From the NCBI RefSeq assembly GCF_047511655.1, contig NC_133401.1, positions 16,028,001-16,092,000 of the forward strand: a stretch of DNA of 64,000 nt, read 5' to 3'. The notes under the pieces are model-generated. The model was not told the DNA's origin, made no database searches, and worked only from the letters and a program-made list of their open reading frames with translations. Both the position numbers and the translations under genes were made by a program. This DNA comes from Castor canadensis. Taxonomy: Eukaryota > Chordata > Mammalia > Rodentia > Castoridae. Of the stretch, positions 46,801 to 52,411 are shown piece by piece (position 1 is the first letter of the stretch; each line of letters begins with the position of its first letter).

Positions 46801-49800
46801 AGCAGCAGAAGGAGCAGAGGCTGCAGGGGGCTGAGGAGGAAGAAGAGTGAGTGACAGGGCTTGAGAAGGGGCTGGGAGAGGGGTGGGAGAAAGTCACCTG
46901 TGATGGCTGTGTGACACAGAAGAGACCCCACAAAGCTGGAGATTAAATTGGGTGCCAAGGAAAGTTTTTCCAGTGTCCCATAAAGTATGGGTGTGACAGC
47001 TCTGCTCTGAGAAGTCATCAGAGCCCAGGCTCCCGCCATCTTGTTACTCCCTAGAGTGTGGCCTTTATTCATTTTCCAAGATGGAAGGTCTAGTGCATAA
47101 CCAGACGAGACCATTCCAACCACACCTACATTCCCACCAGTGGAAAGGGGAAAAGAAAATAGAGGGCAGGTGACTACACTAAAAGAACAGCTAAGTTACC
47201 CATTTATTTCTTTCTGACTTCCCATTGGCCAGAACAGAGTCACGTGGGTTTTCTCAGCTGCAAGGGAAGCTGGGAAATGTAGTTTCTATTCTGAATGGCC
47301 ACGTACCCAGTTAAAATCTTCATTACTATGGGAAAGAGGGAGAGTGGACATTGAGGGAAGCTCTCTCTGTAGAGCACTTACATGCCAGACTTGGTGAGGT
47401 GTGCTTTTTTATTTTATTTAGTTTTTTTAGTAGTACTGGGGTTTGAACTCAGGGCCTCACACTTGCTAGGCAGGTGCTCCACCACTGGAGCCACTCCTCC
47501 AGCCCAAGGTGAGGTCCATTTTATATGAGTGACTTAAGTGCAGCTTCATGTCCATTCATTGATTCAACAAGTAAAAACTTATACATAGAGATATATTTTT
47601 ATAATGTCACATTTCTTTTTATTAAAAATGAATTTTTTTTTGAGGGACTAGGGTTTGAACTCAGGGCTTTGTGTTTGCAATGCAGGCACGCTACTGCTAG
47701 ACTCACACCTGCAGTCCAGCTTACTCGTGAGATGGGGTCTCACAAATTATTTGATGGGCGGGCCTTGAACCAAAATCCTCCCAATCTCAGCCTCCCAAGC
47801 AGCTAGGATTAGAGGCGTGAGCCACTGGGTACCCTACAGTAATGCCTTTTAAATTATACCTACCTTGCACCTTTTTTGAAAAAGTACTCACATCGGCAGG
47901 GGGTACAGCTCAGTGTCACAGTTCTTGCCTAACTTGTGGTGGTCCTGGATTCCCCAGCACACCTCACCAAAGAACGTCTAATGTCATAGCAAGTTCTGCG
48001 AGGGAGCTGATGGTGCCCGTTTATGGAAGAGGAGTTTCTGTGACCAAATGTTTCTCAAGGAAAACCTTCTGGTGGTGGGATGACATTTGTTCAAAATGCA
48101 CATCCAGTGGGACATTTCTGTATTCCCAGCACTTGGGAGGTGAAAGCAGGGTCATGAATTGGAGACCAGGCAGGACGTTATTAACACCTTCTCTCAAAAC
48201 AACAACAAACAGGGCTGGAGGCGGCTGGATGCAGGTGACTCACGCCTGTAATCCTAGCTACTCAGGAGGCAGCCATCAGGAGGATCAAGGTTCAAAGCCA
48301 GCCAAAAAAAACCCACAAAGGCCAGAGGTGTAGCTTACGCAGCAGAGCGGCTGCCTAGCAAGTGCAAAGGCCTGATTTCACACTCTAGTACCCAGTTCAT
48401 ATTTTATACAAACAAATATTTACATATGTTTTTCTCCATAGTGAATTCTGGGGATATTATGTTGATGACACAGGTGTCATTCTTTTCCTCACATAGGTCA
48501 CAGCAGGGTAATTGAACAATATAGTGTTTCTAATACATATACCAAGTGCCCTGGGGCTTCCTGCTAGATGTGACCAGGAGGTCCTAATTCACTGAGACAA
48601 TCAACAGGCTTTCTGGAGGATGCAGAAATCCGAGATGAGTAGGAGTTGGCCAGGCAAGGGGGCGGGGCTAGCAGAGAGATCCAGGCTGCAGATGCAAAGG
48701 TACTGCAACACTGGGAGGAGGCATTCTGAGAGCTATCATTTGACCTGCCTCCTATCCCACAGCCTGGAAGCACCACCTTCCTACAAGCCACCTGTCCCAA
48801 AGGCTAAGTTGGAGGAGCCAGAGATGGTGAGTGCTTCTCTTGGAGCCCAGGCTATCCCTGCTCCATACCCGCCATTCCCCACTGGGAACCACCTGGGAGG
48901 GGGCTGGCAGAGAGAGACCGCTATTGGTTGGGGGGGGGGGGTCCTGACCTGCCCTCCCACTCCTGCCACAGCCCTCCCAGCTCTTCACTCTGGGGGCCTC
49001 GGAACACAGCCCGCTCAAGACCCCCTACTTTGATGCTGGTGTCTCATGCACTGAGCAGGTAGGATCTCAGGGGAAGACAAGGGAGGGTCTAGGGTCTGGA
49101 TTTAAGACTAGGGTCAGACCTCGTCTGTAGTTTGAGCTTGGAACATTGAGCTGTGTTAAGGATTTGGTGCAGGGGAGGTCAGAGGTAAATCTAAAGACCC
49201 AAGGTTAAGTGTAAAGCTACTACAGTTGCCCCAGTATTGTTCCTAGAGCTGGATGTGACAGTAGAGTCACTCCCCTCCGTGGTCTCCTGGAGGTTGTTTG
49301 GGGCTCAAGGTTAAATGATTGAAGTCAAAAGTTCATGGGTAAAGAAAGACTTGGGGTCAGGGGTCAAGGGACAAAGGTGAGGCCCAGGATTGACTGTGTA
49401 AGGTTCAGCCTCATGGATGGGCTGTGTGATTGTCCCAGTGCTGTATCAACTCTGGGAAGTAGGGGTGACAGGAGTGATGGTGGGTCTGACTGGCCTGGGG
49501 AGAGGGTGGTCAGGATTTGGGGGTCTGTTGTGCTCAGGAGATAACCTTGACTTCCTGCCCCCTCTCCACCTCTAGGAAATGCCTCGATACCACGAGTTGC
49601 CCACCTTGGAAGAGCGGTCAGGACATCTGCTGCTGGGAGCCACAAGCCTGGGGCCTCCGATCCTGGTGCCTCCAGGGCCACCTGCTGTGGAAGGGGTTTC
49701 CCTGGATCTAGAGAGCGAGGACGAGGAAGAGGGGGAGGAGGATGAAGACTATCTGGACAAGATCAACCCCATCTACGATGCCCTGTCCTACCCCAGCCCC

Positions 49801-49854
49801 TCCGACTCCTACCAGGGCAAAGGCTTTATCGTGTCACGAGCCATGTATGTGTGA
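24499..49854 (+). CDS. NECTIN2: NECTIN2 long (delta-type) form
   Basis: Nectin cell adhesion molecule 2 (PVRL2, CD112), a cell-surface Ig protein at adherens junctions. It binds itself and nectin-3, is a ligand of DNAM-1 and PVRIG, and is a herpesvirus entry receptor in humans. Nine exons join to 533 residues (human 538): 24499-24586, 33482-33847, 36718-37014, 38400-38517, 38823-38971, 46693-46846, 48763-48826, 48972-49058, 49576-49854. Signal peptide 1-30, V domain about 31-151 with the conserved FATFP of the dimer face, and two C-type Ig domains (about 152-250 and 251-339). The membrane helix ([20 protein letters not shown]) and acidic tail ([18 protein letters not shown]) follow, and it ends in SRAMYV, the afadin PDZ ligand. 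All borders are GT-AG. The ATG has a ccatgg context in the CpG island. Confidence 0.97.
24587..26100. other. NECTIN2 intron 1, proximal part
   Basis: CpG content falls away after about 25850. The sequence is repeat-poor with no internal exon recognised. GC boxes (ggggcggggcgggg near 25620) suggest that promoter-type chromatin may reach this far. Confidence 0.4.
26130..26280 (-). mobile_element. MIR SINE fragment
   Basis: 'ccattttgcagatgaggaaag' and 'ggccattttcccaaagc' correspond to the reversed MIR 3' part. Confidence 0.6.
26332..26545 (-). mobile_element. Dimeric B1/ID SINE
   Basis: Minus strand, both halves, T tail at 26334-26342. Confidence 0.85.
26546..27654. other. NECTIN2 intron 1, unique sequence
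   Basis: Purine-rich sequence on the plus strand (aggagggg, gagagagagg). A 249-residue minus-strand open frame here is composition-driven. No feature supported. Confidence 0.4.
27655..27845 (+). mobile_element. B1-like plus ID SINE
   Basis: 'aatgctgaggcaggaggatc' and 'ccctgtctcaaaagc', then an ID half (gtgactcaagtggtagagca, gggatccatccccag). Confidence 0.8.
28494..28514. promoter_or_regulatory. HNF1-like / homeodomain AT motif in NECTIN2 intron 1
   Basis: An AT-rich island in GC-rich surroundings. Its reverse complement begins GGTTAATTAATTGC, close to the HNF1 half-site pair. A motif guess only. Confidence 0.25.
28515..29329. other. NECTIN2 intron 1, unique sequence
   Basis: No repeat or exon recognised. 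Overall C-rich. Confidence 0.35.
29330..29960. mobile_element. L2 LINE fragments
   Basis: A plus-orientation piece (about 29330-29430, 'ctattcatggcttcccagtg') is followed by a longer reversed piece (about 29432-29960, 'cattcattcattcaacac', 'aatgcaaaggccctgtgg', 'gattaagtcagggtgcag'). Confidence 0.65.
30015..30200 (+). mobile_element. Dimeric B1/ID SINE
   Basis: Plus strand, right half of the short 'gtggctcaaggtgtaggccc' subtype, with an (ACA)n tail. Confidence 0.85.
30290..30427 (-). mobile_element. B1-like SINE
   Basis: 'agagacagagtcttgctatg' to 'agtgcaccaccaagcccagg', minus strand. Confidence 0.75.
30470..30740 (-). mobile_element. L2 LINE fragment
   Basis: 'gattcattcatcaaaattaagtacc' and 'gtgaacaagaccaaaaaattcctgc' fit the reversed L2 3' end. 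Diverged. Confidence 0.6.
30770..30888 (-). mobile_element. B1-like SINE
   Basis: 'tttgagacagggtctcactac' to 'ggcatgcatgaccttggccgg', minus strand. Confidence 0.8.
31220..31545 (-). mobile_element. ID/B1-like SINE pair
   Basis: Minus strand: tRNA-like part (gagtttgaactcaggaactt), a degraded B1 part, then a second B1-like part ending 'ggcatgagccaccacacctgg'. Confidence 0.75.
31866..32074 (-). mobile_element. Dimeric B1/ID SINE
   Basis: Minus strand, complete. Confidence 0.85.
32380..32535 (-). mobile_element. MIR SINE
   Basis: A clear reversed MIR: 'ctgggaaactgaggcacagag', 'gctcaaggtcacagtgccag', 'gagccaggatttgaacccac', in the right order. Confidence 0.8.
32580..33325 (+). mobile_element. 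Run of consecutive SINEs
   Basis: Dimer with partial right half and B1 tail piece (about 32580-32800), an ID monomer with an A14-type tail (about 32805-32895), a B1-like/ID composite (about 32896-33120) and a dimer of the short right-half subtype (about 33150-33325), all plus strand. The last ends about 160 bases before NECTIN2 exon 2. Confidence 0.8.
33482..33847 (+). CDS. NECTIN2: NECTIN2 exon 2 (V domain)
   Basis: [20 protein letters not shown] to MTWLRVI, the whole V-type Ig domain with its cysteine pair ([20 protein letters not shown]). The FATFP motif sits at the nectin dimer and receptor interface. Confidence 0.97.
33945..34128 (-). mobile_element. L2 fragment and B1-like SINE
   Basis: Short reversed L2 piece (cattaagcacctattgtgtgctgag, about 33962-34010), then a minus-strand B1-like monomer (about 34016-34128). 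Confidence 0.7.
34135..34345. mobile_element. Old interspersed repeat, family uncertain
   Basis: 'gatttatttaacctacagttttagaggc' and 'ctccctgg...cattatccctcccactaggcc'-type wording is typical of an ancient mammalian repeat. I cannot name the family with confidence. Confidence 0.35.
34350..34815 (-). mobile_element. SINE cluster
   Basis: Minus-strand dimer (about 34350-34555), then two degraded B1/ID pieces (about 34580-34730 and 34735-34815). Confidence 0.7.
35025..35250 (+). mobile_element. Dimeric B1/ID SINE
   Basis: Plus strand, both halves, A-rich tail. Confidence 0.85.
35316..35460 (+). mobile_element. L1-type LINE 3' end with target-site duplication
   Basis: Bases 35326-35450 carry a short 3' fragment with a poly(A) tail (35436-35449), flanked by agagataact at 35316-35325 and 35451-35460. 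The body ('gcgaattcaagtatgatata', 'tttgtaaatgccacaacgta') looks like a rodent L1 3' end from memory. The duplication and tail show a LINE-type insertion whatever the family. Confidence 0.65.
35461..35850 (+). mobile_element. B1-like SINE, dimer and ID fragment
   Basis: B1-like monomer with an A15 tail (about 35461-35583), a dimer missing its first bases (about 35584-35770) and a short ID-like piece (about 35790-35850). Confidence 0.8.
36280..36490 (-). mobile_element. Dimeric B1/ID SINE
   Basis: Minus strand, ends 'ggcgtgagccaccactccca', about 230 bases before exon 3. Confidence 0.8.
36718..37014 (+). CDS. NECTIN2: NECTIN2 exon 3
   Basis: First C-type Ig domain, [15 protein letters not shown] to [18 protein letters not shown], with cysteines in [11 protein letters not shown] and [10 protein letters not shown]. 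Confidence 0.97.
37197..37602 (-). mobile_element. SINE cluster
   Basis: Minus strand: a truncated tRNA-like piece (about 37197-37258), a dimer (about 37310-37505) and an ID monomer (about 37507-37602). Confidence 0.75.
37905..38140 (+). mobile_element. Dimeric B1/ID SINE with (TA)n tail
   Basis: Plus strand, complete. The tail ends in atatatatata. Confidence 0.85.
38400..38517 (+). CDS. NECTIN2: NECTIN2 exon 4
   Basis: [20 protein letters not shown], then the cysteine in [16 protein letters not shown]: first part of the second C-type domain. Confidence 0.97.
38542..38712 (+). repeat. 34/35-bp minisatellite in NECTIN2 intron 4
   Basis: Five units begin with gtctgaggg or a variant at 38542, 38576, 38610, 38645 and 38680 (spacing 34, 34, 35, 35). 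Each has a gggaggagg block, ggctgggg and a cctggac-type block. It starts 25 bases after the exon 4 donor and fills over half of the 305-bp intron. Confidence 0.9.
38823..38971 (+). CDS. NECTIN2: NECTIN2 exon 5
   Basis: [20 protein letters not shown], cysteine in [21 protein letters not shown]. Last shared exon. One base of the next codon is carried over, which both alternative exons accept. Confidence 0.97.
39235..39560 (+). mobile_element. Degraded B1 pieces and ID-like half
   Basis: B1-like fragments (about 39250-39440) followed by a clear right monomer (gcatggctcaagtggtagca, gagttcaaaccctgg) with an A-rich tail. Confidence 0.7.
39930..39990 (-). mobile_element. L2 LINE fragment
   Basis: 'ccaggtgttctttgatggtggggatacagtgctgaatgcaagg' resembles the reversed L2 3' part. 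Short. Confidence 0.45.
40187..40760 (-). mobile_element. SINE cluster
   Basis: Minus strand: B1-like (about 40187-40325), dimer (about 40338-40545), B1 piece (about 40546-40635) and B1-like monomer with a T16-class tail (about 40636-40760). Confidence 0.8.
41175..41275 (-). mobile_element. ID-like SINE monomer
   Basis: Long T tail, 'ggtttgaactcagggcttca', 'ctctgccacttaagccaccc'. A further B1-like piece follows at about 41355-41470. Confidence 0.75.
41515..41815. mobile_element. MER2 (Tigger-class) DNA transposon remnant
   Basis: 'gtctgtacttgttcagtacagac' with 'tgttgtttagggacagaatg' and 'ggttggttgaatctgccagtg' matches the MER2 interior as I know it. Diverged, no coding capacity (non-autonomous). 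Confidence 0.7.
41894..42490 (+). mobile_element. Run of SINEs
   Basis: ID-like piece (about 41894-41955), full dimer with an A20-class tail (about 41975-42190), B1-like (about 42196-42297), right monomer (about 42301-42388), B1-like (about 42390-42490), all plus strand. Confidence 0.8.
42690..42775 (-). mobile_element. ID-like SINE monomer
   Basis: 'gttttgaactcaggacctca', 'tgctctaccacttgagccac', minus strand, after a poly-G/T tail. Confidence 0.75.
42955..43210. mobile_element. MIR fragment and ID/B1-like SINE
   Basis: Plus-strand MIR core (about 42955-43025, 'caatcagacagcttcacgttcaaatcc'), then a minus-strand SINE (about 43035-43208) ending 'gcatgccccactacacctggc'. Confidence 0.6.
43479..43879 (+). 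CDS. NECTIN2: NECTIN2 alternative terminal exon (alpha-type)
   Basis: [16 protein letters not shown], membrane helix, [10 protein letters not shown], acidic [12 protein letters not shown] and final SRRAVYV. Acceptor ctcctcag follows a (TCTG)n polypyrimidine tract. Confidence 0.96.
44172..44177 (+). terminator. Polyadenylation signal of the NECTIN2 short form
   Basis: AATAAA in gttaataaatgcc, 293 bases after the alternative stop. Sequence downstream (aaccttgggggtgtcctgtag) is GT-rich. Confidence 0.85.
44200..45370. other. NECTIN2 intron after the alternative end
   Basis: Repeat-poor. No exon was recognised despite several long open frames, which follow the GC content. A perfect TAATTA-bearing palindrome lies at 45328-45347. 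Confidence 0.4.
45328..45347. repeat. 20-bp palindrome with two TAATTA cores
   Basis: AAGTAATTAGGTAATTACTT reads the same on both strands apart from the central GG. TAATTA is the homeodomain core, so a paired-homeodomain site is possible. Confidence 0.6.
45375..45455 (+). mobile_element. ID-like SINE monomer
   Basis: 'cgtggcttaagtgatagagc' A box, 'gagttcaaatcccagtacca' B box. Confidence 0.8.
45725..46025 (+). mobile_element. Dimeric SINE with an extra B1 insert
   Basis: Left half (about 45725-45840), an extra B1-like piece (about 45843-45930), then the right monomer with tail (to about 46025). Confidence 0.75.
46035..46150 (+). mobile_element. L2 LINE fragment
   Basis: 'aaggacctttgcactggctgttcacactgcctg' is the plus-orientation L2 wording. 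Confidence 0.6.
46235..46400 (-). mobile_element. ID/B1-like SINE
   Basis: 'tggtgctggagatggagact', 'gctagacaagtactccacca', ending 'cactcgccaccacactcgcc', minus strand. Confidence 0.7.
46693..46846 (+). CDS. NECTIN2: NECTIN2 exon 6 (long form)
   Basis: [12 protein letters not shown], membrane helix [20 protein letters not shown], then [20 protein letters not shown]. Donor ga|gtgagt splits the following Asp codon. Confidence 0.96.
46925..47390. mobile_element. Ancient interspersed repeat, family not determined
   Basis: 'cccattggccagaacagagt', 'agctgcaagggaagctggg' and 'cattactatgggaaagaggg' is wording seen in many places in mammalian genomes. The family name escapes me. It carries an ATTGG, a CACGTG and a gctgggaaatgtagttt block within 65 bases. 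Confidence 0.45.
47408..47830 (-). mobile_element. ID-like monomer and dimeric SINE
   Basis: Minus-strand monomer (about 47408-47508), then a dimer with a T-rich tail (about 47632-47828). Confidence 0.8.
47893..48395 (+). mobile_element. ID fragment, B1-like piece and dimer
   Basis: Degraded ID (about 47893-47975), B1-like (about 48098-48215), then a dimer (about 48225-48395). Sequence from 48396 to 48760 has no clear feature beyond a possible L2 trace. Confidence 0.65.
48763..48826 (+). CDS. NECTIN2: NECTIN2 exon 7
   Basis: [21 protein letters not shown], cytoplasmic. Confidence 0.95.
48972..49058 (+). CDS. NECTIN2: NECTIN2 exon 8
   Basis: [20 protein letters not shown] to SCTEQ, cytoplasmic. 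Confidence 0.96.
49576..49854 (+). CDS. NECTIN2: NECTIN2 exon 9 (coding part, long form)
   Basis: [55 protein letters not shown] and terminal AMYV afadin ligand, then TGA. Confidence 0.97.
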   Translation, partial: EMPRYHELPTLEERSGHLLLGATSLGPPILVPPGPPAVEGVSLDLESEDEEEGEEDEDYLDKINPIYDALSYPSPSDSYQGKGFIVSRAMYV

Positions 49855-50640
49855 GCTGTGTGGCTTAGCCTCAAATTTCTCACTCTTGACCCCTGAGCTT
49901 TCTGCCAGGGATCCAGTGGCCCCTGACCTCTGGCCAAGCCACGGGCAGTTAACACATATGCATCCCATCTGTCACTTCTACCTTAATGGCTCCACTGTGA
50001 CCTCTAACCTATGATCTGTGACCCAGAGAAACCTGCCTGGGACAATGGAAACTTGCTGATGTTATCACATGAGGCAGGAGTCCCCAAGGACTCCTAAGAC
50101 TGTGACCCTTAGATCACACCACTCACTTCCCAGCCACGTCTCAACTCCCCCCAAATCCCAGAGCAGACTCCAGACCTCTAATTTGTCATCAGTTGGTCCC
50201 ATGGGTCTAGAGTGGGTTTTGGGGGTACAGCTCCCTGCTGCTCAGACCTGAGCCCTCCAGGCAGCAGAGCTCCACCCCCTCCTCCCCAAAGGTGGGAAGG
50301 AGGGGATTCCCTAGCCCAGGGAGAGCCTTCCCAGCCCCTCCTGCAGGCAGGCGTCTCAGGGTCCAAACCCTTCCCTGAGCCCTTGCACCACGACTGCAGT
50401 CTACAGAACCTGAAGCCGCCCCACGGTGCCAGAGGGGTGAGCCTTGAACAGACGGGGCCTTGACAGCCCCGGCCTTGGAAGAAGAATTTGCCGTTATCTT
50501 GAAGACTACTGAAGCCTTTTACCCCTGCCCCAAGAGGGGGTGAGGGTCACTTGGTTGGGGAGAGGGACAGGATACTGTTTTGTAAGCTACCATTTCCTAT
50601 GAAATATGACTTTATACTTTAACCAGCTTTTGCGATTTCT
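49855..50640 (+). other. NECTIN2 3' UTR (long form)
   Basis: Unique sequence after the stop, ending in an AT-rich stretch (gaaatatgactttatactttaacc) like the end of the mammalian transcript. I see no AATAAA, so the true end is uncertain. Confidence 0.55.
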
Positions 50641-50659
50641 GTGGGTCGTGAAGGGGATG

Positions 50660-51400
50660 GGGGACGACATGATGGGAACGGATAAAGACTCCTGAGCTAG
50701 AAGTCAGGATGGGTTACAAAAACAAAAGATAACCCCCCAAAAATAATTTAGTGATAGGGTAATATGCAAAGATGCATCAACCAAAACACAAAATGTGTCC
50801 AGGGCATGCAGTAGAAGGAAAAGGAATCAGGGCCACCGCAGTCTAATGGGAAAAGGACAGAAAAAGAAATAATAACTAGGTCAAAGGGGCTCAGATTTAA
50901 TGGATAACTGGCATGAATAGGCTAAAGAGAAATTACGCGTAGTATTTTAATAGGAGCCCGAGGCATGATGGGTAATATGTCTGAATGAATGGGCCAGAAG
51001 CAAAGTGATGAATAATGAAACAAAAGGGCCGCGGGCATGATGGGTAGTGGGCAGGAGTTAATGGACACAAAATATGATGGTTAACTGGGAAAGGCCGGAG
51101 GAATGATGAAGGTGAGCAGGAAGAAATGGGCTAAAAGGAGCTCAAGGTAATGAGGCTGAAATGAATGGAACGAGTGCATGCTGGGTAATGGGACAGGAAT
51201 GAATGGGCTAAAGACAGAAGCCGCAGTGACGCGAAGCGCAGAAGGCATGATGGGTAACGAAAGGGGTGGGTCTAAGGTAACTGGCGTTTAGAGCAAGCAG
51301 GGGCATTGTGGGTAACCCAGAAGCAGGACATGGTTCACAGAACAGGTTGGAAGGATCCCGAAGCACTGTGGGAAGGGTCAGCACTTCCGGTTTTCTAGCG
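50660..51400 (+). repeat. Diverged tandem array with GCATGATGGGTAA core
   Basis: The core recurs at 50668 (acatgatgggaac), 50963, 51035, 51072 (partial), 51176 (gcatgctgggtaat), 51245, 51303 (gcattgtgggtaac) and 51363 (gcactgtgggaag), with many 58-72-base steps. Between cores 'gaatgaatgggctaaa' and relatives also recur. Reversed, the core reads TTACCCATCATGC. Confidence 0.65.
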
Positions 51401-51527
51401 ACTGAGGCCACAGAGAGGGTGGTCCCCTGCCGCGGTGCCTGGTGGGACACGAGGCCTGACCTTGCTGCCTAGCAGCATCTGCCGCGCAACCTACCTTTAA
51501 CTGTGTCCTTCGACCCTGGCACGTTAG

Positions 51528-51930
51528 CCAATGAGATAACCAAGCTGATACGTCACCGGTATTGCCCCAGAGCCAATCAGGATGCGTCAAGAGCCAACGC
51601 TGACCAATTATAACGGCGTTCGCCATTGGGAGGAGTCGGGAGGGGCAGGGGTTGCTTCAGGAGAGGGGCGGGGCGATGCGTCAATAGGCGTTACAAAGTG
51701 CGTGGCACAGACCAATGGCGTGCTAGCATCAGACCCGCGTCGTCACGAGCCAATAGGCGCGGGCGCCGTAAGCCAATGGGAAGGGTAAGAAGTTGGGCTG
51801 GCCCTCTTGGGCGTGGAAACCAATAAAAAAAGGACATTGGAGTGGTATGGGTGGGATTTCCATCCAAGACTCCAGTAGAAAGTCCAAGCCGTGAGGGCGG
51901 TGGGTGGACCTCAGAGCACACTGAACCAAT
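51528..51930 (+). promoter_or_regulatory. TOMM40 promoter with CCAAT-box array
   Basis: Direct CCAAT boxes at 51528, 51573, 51604, 51712, 51750, 51773, 51820 and 51926, and inverted ATTGG at 51625 and 51836. CGTCA half-CRE motifs (acgtcacc, gcgtcaag, gcgtcaat, cgtcacga) lie between them, and a GC box (ggcggggcgg) follows at about 51937. TATA-less, CpG-rich housekeeping promoter. NF-Y binding is inferred. Confidence 0.75.
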
Positions 51931-51949
51931 GGGCTAGGCGGGGCGGAGC

Positions 51950-52039
51950 AACGGTGGCGGCGGCGGCAGCAGCGGGTTCGGTTGCGCGTGGCGCACGGGG
52001 TGGGAGCGGAGCCCAGGCCGGGAGCAGGCGCCGCCGCCA
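51950..52039 (+). other. Probable TOMM40 non-coding exon 1
   Basis: GC-rich leader without ATG, ending at a plausible donor cca|gtgaga. A 95-bp intron would run to the acceptor cttgcag at 52134. Start and donor are inferred. Confidence 0.45.
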
Positions 52040-52140
52040 GTGAGAACCGGGATCCTGAGCAGGGTAGGGTTGGCTGAGGTTGAGCCCAGGGTGTGCGGGC
52101 CCTGACCTCCGCCCTCTGACCTCTCCTCTTGCAGGCGACC

Positions 52141-52411
52141 ATGGGGAACGTGTTGGCCGCTAGCTCGCCACCCGCAGGGCCGCCGCCTCCTGCGCCGTCC
52201 CTCGTGGGGCTACCGCCGCCACCGCCTTCGCCTCCGGGCTTTACGCTGCCGCCTCTCGGAGGCGGGTTGGGCGCGGGGGCCAGCGCGGGTCGAGGTTCAG
52301 AACGGACTCCTGGGGCTGCAGCCGGCAGCGCCGCAGGGGCCGCGGACGATGGGGCCTGCGGCTGCCTTCCCAACCCCGGCACGTTCGAGGAGTGCCACCG
52401 GAAGTGCAAGG
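52141..52411 (+). CDS. TOMM40: TOMM40 first coding exon
   Basis: [20 protein letters not shown] arm through [20 protein letters not shown]. Very CpG-rich. Donor aagg|gtgagg. Confidence 0.96.
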
